Assembly: GCA_008694505.1 (NCBI GenBank)
Contig: VZDJ01007755.1
Location: 12,005,413-12,069,412, forward strand
Source of the DNA: Cyanoderma ruficeps
Lineage: Eukaryota > Chordata > Aves > Passeriformes > Timaliidae
Length of the DNA stretch: 64,000 nt
Reading direction: 5' to 3'
The notes below the pieces were generated by a model that was given only the letters and a program-made list of their open reading frames with translations, did no database searches and was not told where the DNA came from. This document shows, piece by piece, positions 61,753 through 64,000 of the stretch. Both the position numbers and the translations under genes were made by a program. Within the stretch, counting starts at the first letter, position 1; each line of letters starts with the position of its first letter.

Positions 61753-62625
61753 AATCACAGAATGCTGGACTAGAAGGAACCTCAACGATCATCTGGTCTA
61801 ACCTTTCTTGGCAAAAGCATGGTCAATACAGCATGGTCCAGCACCCTGTCCAGCTGCATCTTAATTATTTCAATAGCTGATTGTTCTCATTGTGAAAAAC
61901 TTTCCTCTTGTATCTAATCAGAATCTCACCAGAAGTAGCTTGTACCCATTACCCCTCATCTTTTCCATGTGTCTGCTTGTAAAAAAGGGAGTCCTTATTG
62001 TCTTTGTAGCCACCCTTTAAATACTGGAACATGGCAACAAGGTCTACCCTAAACCTTCTTTTTTCCAAACCTGACAAACACAGTTCTTTTAGCCTTTCCT
62101 CACACAGCAAGCTTCCCAGTCGTTTGATCATCTTTGTGACCCTTCTCTGTACCTTCTCCAGCCTTTCCATACTTTTGTTTGCACAGCAGGAACCAAAACT
62201 TCACACAGTATTCCTGGTGCGGTCTGCTGGGCACTGAGAGTGCATCTCTGCTGGTGATGCTCTTGTTGGCACACCCCAGCCTCCCGTTGGCCTTCTTTGC
62301 TGCAGCAGCACAGTGCTCACTCATACTGAGCTTGTTGTCTGCCAGTACCCCCAGGTCCTTTTCTACAGAACTGGTCTCTGCCCCCTGGGTTGATCCCATA
62401 CTGTCTTGCATTCGTGGATTATATTGTCCCAGGTGCAAGATCTTACACTTGTCTTTGTTCAACTTTGTAAGGTCCTTGTTAGCTCACTTCCTCTATCCAG
62501 GTCTTCTTGCAGTCTGGGTCTCCCTTCTGAAATGCCCACTTTCCTACTCAGTTTGGTATTGGCAACCTTTGTCAGTGTACACTTTATCCCATCTTCCAAA
62601 TAAATTGTGATGGCTTTCCTGTTTA
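61753..62625 (-). mobile_element. CR1 LINE fragment, about 870 bp (antisense)
   Basis: The longest CR1 copy here. The + strand starts TAATCACAGAATGCTGGACT (inverted tail). On the minus strand, in CR1 order: DGIKCTLTKVANTKLSRKVG, EGRPRLQEDLDR, NKDKCKILHLGQYNPRMQ, VEKDLGVLADNKLSMSEHC, AAAAKKANGRLGC, HQEYCVKFWF, then VQRRVTKMIKRLGSLLCEE and SGLEKRRFRVDL. The catalytic ADD of reverse transcriptase, expected where VANTKL stands, is altered, and the frame shifts several times, so the copy is dead. Similarity stops near 62625. Confidence 0.93.
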
Positions 62626-63135
62626 ACAGAGGGCCAGTATTTCCCTTCTGTTTCTGCTTGTTGTTTATGTGCTTGAAGAACACTTTCCTGTGGTGGCATA
62701 TCTTGCTTTCTTTTTTTAGTGTGCATAGAAAAGGTTTTGTTTGAATGTGTTTCAAACTTATCACAAGCTGTGTGCCATATATACCAGCCTGTTTTTTCCT
62801 ATCCAGCAGAGGCAGAATTGAGAAACAGCAGACATCAGTATCTGTAGCTCCTATCAGAATATGACAAGTTATATCTGAAGGACAGCAGTAGCCAAAACAG
62901 TTCAACAGCACATTCTTCCTCCAGGGATGCAACAACAAAAATAAATTTGGATGGCTGTCTCTTGTATACGTAGGTTCCATAAATATATTTATGTATGTGT
63001 GTATATACATATATTCATGCAAAAATAAATATGAATCCACAATGAAGCTCTGTCCATCCTTCAAAGTGTTCTTCTGTTACAGGACAGGGGAATCTTAGGG
63101 GCTTCCTCTCAGAGCCATTTTCAGTGGTGCTTTGT
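62626..63135. other. Noncoding DNA between two CR1 copies
   Basis: A minus-strand open frame runs from this stretch into the CR1 copy (201 codons, 62459-63064). The part outside the repeat shows no family resemblance. AT-rich (TATA) sequence is at about 62975-63015. Confidence 0.5.
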
Positions 63136-63690
63136 AGGGCAGGTCAGAGACTGAGTGGAGGAGACTTGTGTGACAATCCACCTGGAGTGCTGTGTGCAGC
63201 TCTGGGGTCCTCAGTACAAGAAAGATGAATGCTAGTTAGAGTTCCTCCAGAGGAGGGCCACAAGAATTGTCAGAGGGGTAGAACAAATCTTCTGTGAGGA
63301 CAAGCTGAGAGAATTTGGGTTGTTCATCTGGTGAAGAAAAGCCTCTGGAAAGATCTTAATAGAGCCTTTCAATATTTAAAGGTGGCATATAGGAAAAAGA
63401 GAGAATTTTTTTCTAGGCCTACAGTGAAAGCACAAGGGATAATAGTTTTAAACTGGAGGAGGATAGGTTTTAGATTGGGCATAAGGAAGATTTTTTTTTA
63501 TGATGAAGGCAGTGAAGCACTGGAATAGGTTGTCTGGAGAAATTGTGAATGCCCCATCCCTGAAATGTTCAGAGCAAGGTTGGATGGAACTTTGAGCAAC
63601 CTGGTCTAGTTGGAGGTGTTCATGCTCATGCAGGGGGGTTGAAAAACTAGACTGGTCTCAATGTCTGTTCCAACTCAAACCACCCTTTTT
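63136..63690 (+). mobile_element. CR1 LINE fragment, 3' portion (sense)
   Basis: The sense strand carries CACCTGGAGTGCTGTGTGCA (CR1 HLECCVQ block), LQRRATRIVRG-like and FGLF-like degraded motifs, then DLNRAFQYLKVAYRKKREFF, NWRRIGFRLGIRKIFF, and a 3' UTR with GCAGGGGGGTTG and GTTCCAACTC. The octamer tail is eroded. It is opposite in orientation to the CR1 copy 510 bp upstream. Confidence 0.88.
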
Positions 63691-64000
63691 TTCCCTGATT
63701 GCACTAATCAAGTAGAGAACACATACACTCCAGCATATAAGACCTCTGTCAAAAAAGAAAGGAGATTTCTGGATCATTTGAGGTGGAATTTTTTTTTCCT
63801 GCCATGCCTGTCTGGACAGCCAATAAGGTAGAAGCATCATGAAAGGTCTCAAAATTGAAGAGTGGGTTGAATAATTTAAAGCTGGATATTCTTGTTACAG
63901 GAATATGATCGGGAGGTGTTTCCTTCCTCCTACCACCTTTCATTTGTCTGCCTTTGTTATTAAAAGGCTTTTTTCTCCTGCTATCATTTAAACATCAAGA
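63691..64000. other. Noncoding end of window
   Basis: AT-rich DNA; nothing recognised. Confidence 0.5.

Noticed and set aside
62459..63064. 201-codon minus-strand open frame
   Set aside because: About 50 C-terminal codons are CR1 reverse transcriptase remnants; the rest is unrelated AT-rich sequence joined by chance.
1..64000. CRISPR arrays, operons, prokaryotic mobile elements, tRNA or rRNA genes
   Set aside because: The window is bird nuclear DNA; no regularly spaced repeats, cloverleaf genes or rRNA sequence were seen.
47702..64000. Search for the next NOL4 exon (expected to continue Asp-Asp-Ser-Ala-Ala-Glu-Ser)
   Set aside because: No frame downstream of 47701 contains it, so it lies beyond the window.

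Overview
This window is vertebrate nuclear DNA, most likely from a non-galliform (neoavian) bird. The evidence is gene structure with GT-AG introns kilobases long, many CR1 LINE fragments ending in the CR1 hallmark octamer-like tail (ATTCTATG variants), and a solo LTR of a type I recognise from neoavian genomes. The species cannot be named from the sequence.

The only protein-coding gene I can support is NOL4 (nucleolar protein 4), on the + strand. Four consecutive internal coding exons are visible: 31611-31760, 42274-42385, 42896-43008 and 47569-47701. All have canonical AG/GT borders, and their phases join into one open frame of 169 codons plus 1 nt. The start codon, the first exons and the C-terminal exons lie outside the window. 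Nearly everything else is intron, or sequence upstream of the first visible exon that is probably intron too.

Layout. 1-10860 is AT-rich noncoding DNA with simple repeats. 10861-12295 is a CpG island, a candidate alternative NOL4 promoter or a promoter for another transcript; it carries two RFX X-box-like palindromes. 12409-31610 is noncoding DNA with five CR1 fragments. 31611-47701 holds the four NOL4 exons. Within it, the 43009-47568 intron has an open, in-frame exon-like block, a 77-bp tandem duplication and an antisense solo LTR ending about 390 bp before the last visible exon. 47702-59238 is intron with an AT-rich palindrome interrupted by an assembly gap, and a palindrome-rich stretch (about 54.2-55.3 kb) that resembles a conserved noncoding element. 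59239-63690 is a repeat cluster with three long CR1 fragments and one LTR-like promoter region.

The most thought-provoking observation is that the first two visible exons encode a block resembling the His/Cys zinc-binding domain of retroelement and transposon integrases. This suggests that NOL4 contains a domesticated integrase-type module. Long open frames elsewhere, including up to 338 codons in the CpG island, are judged to be chance or repeat-derived.
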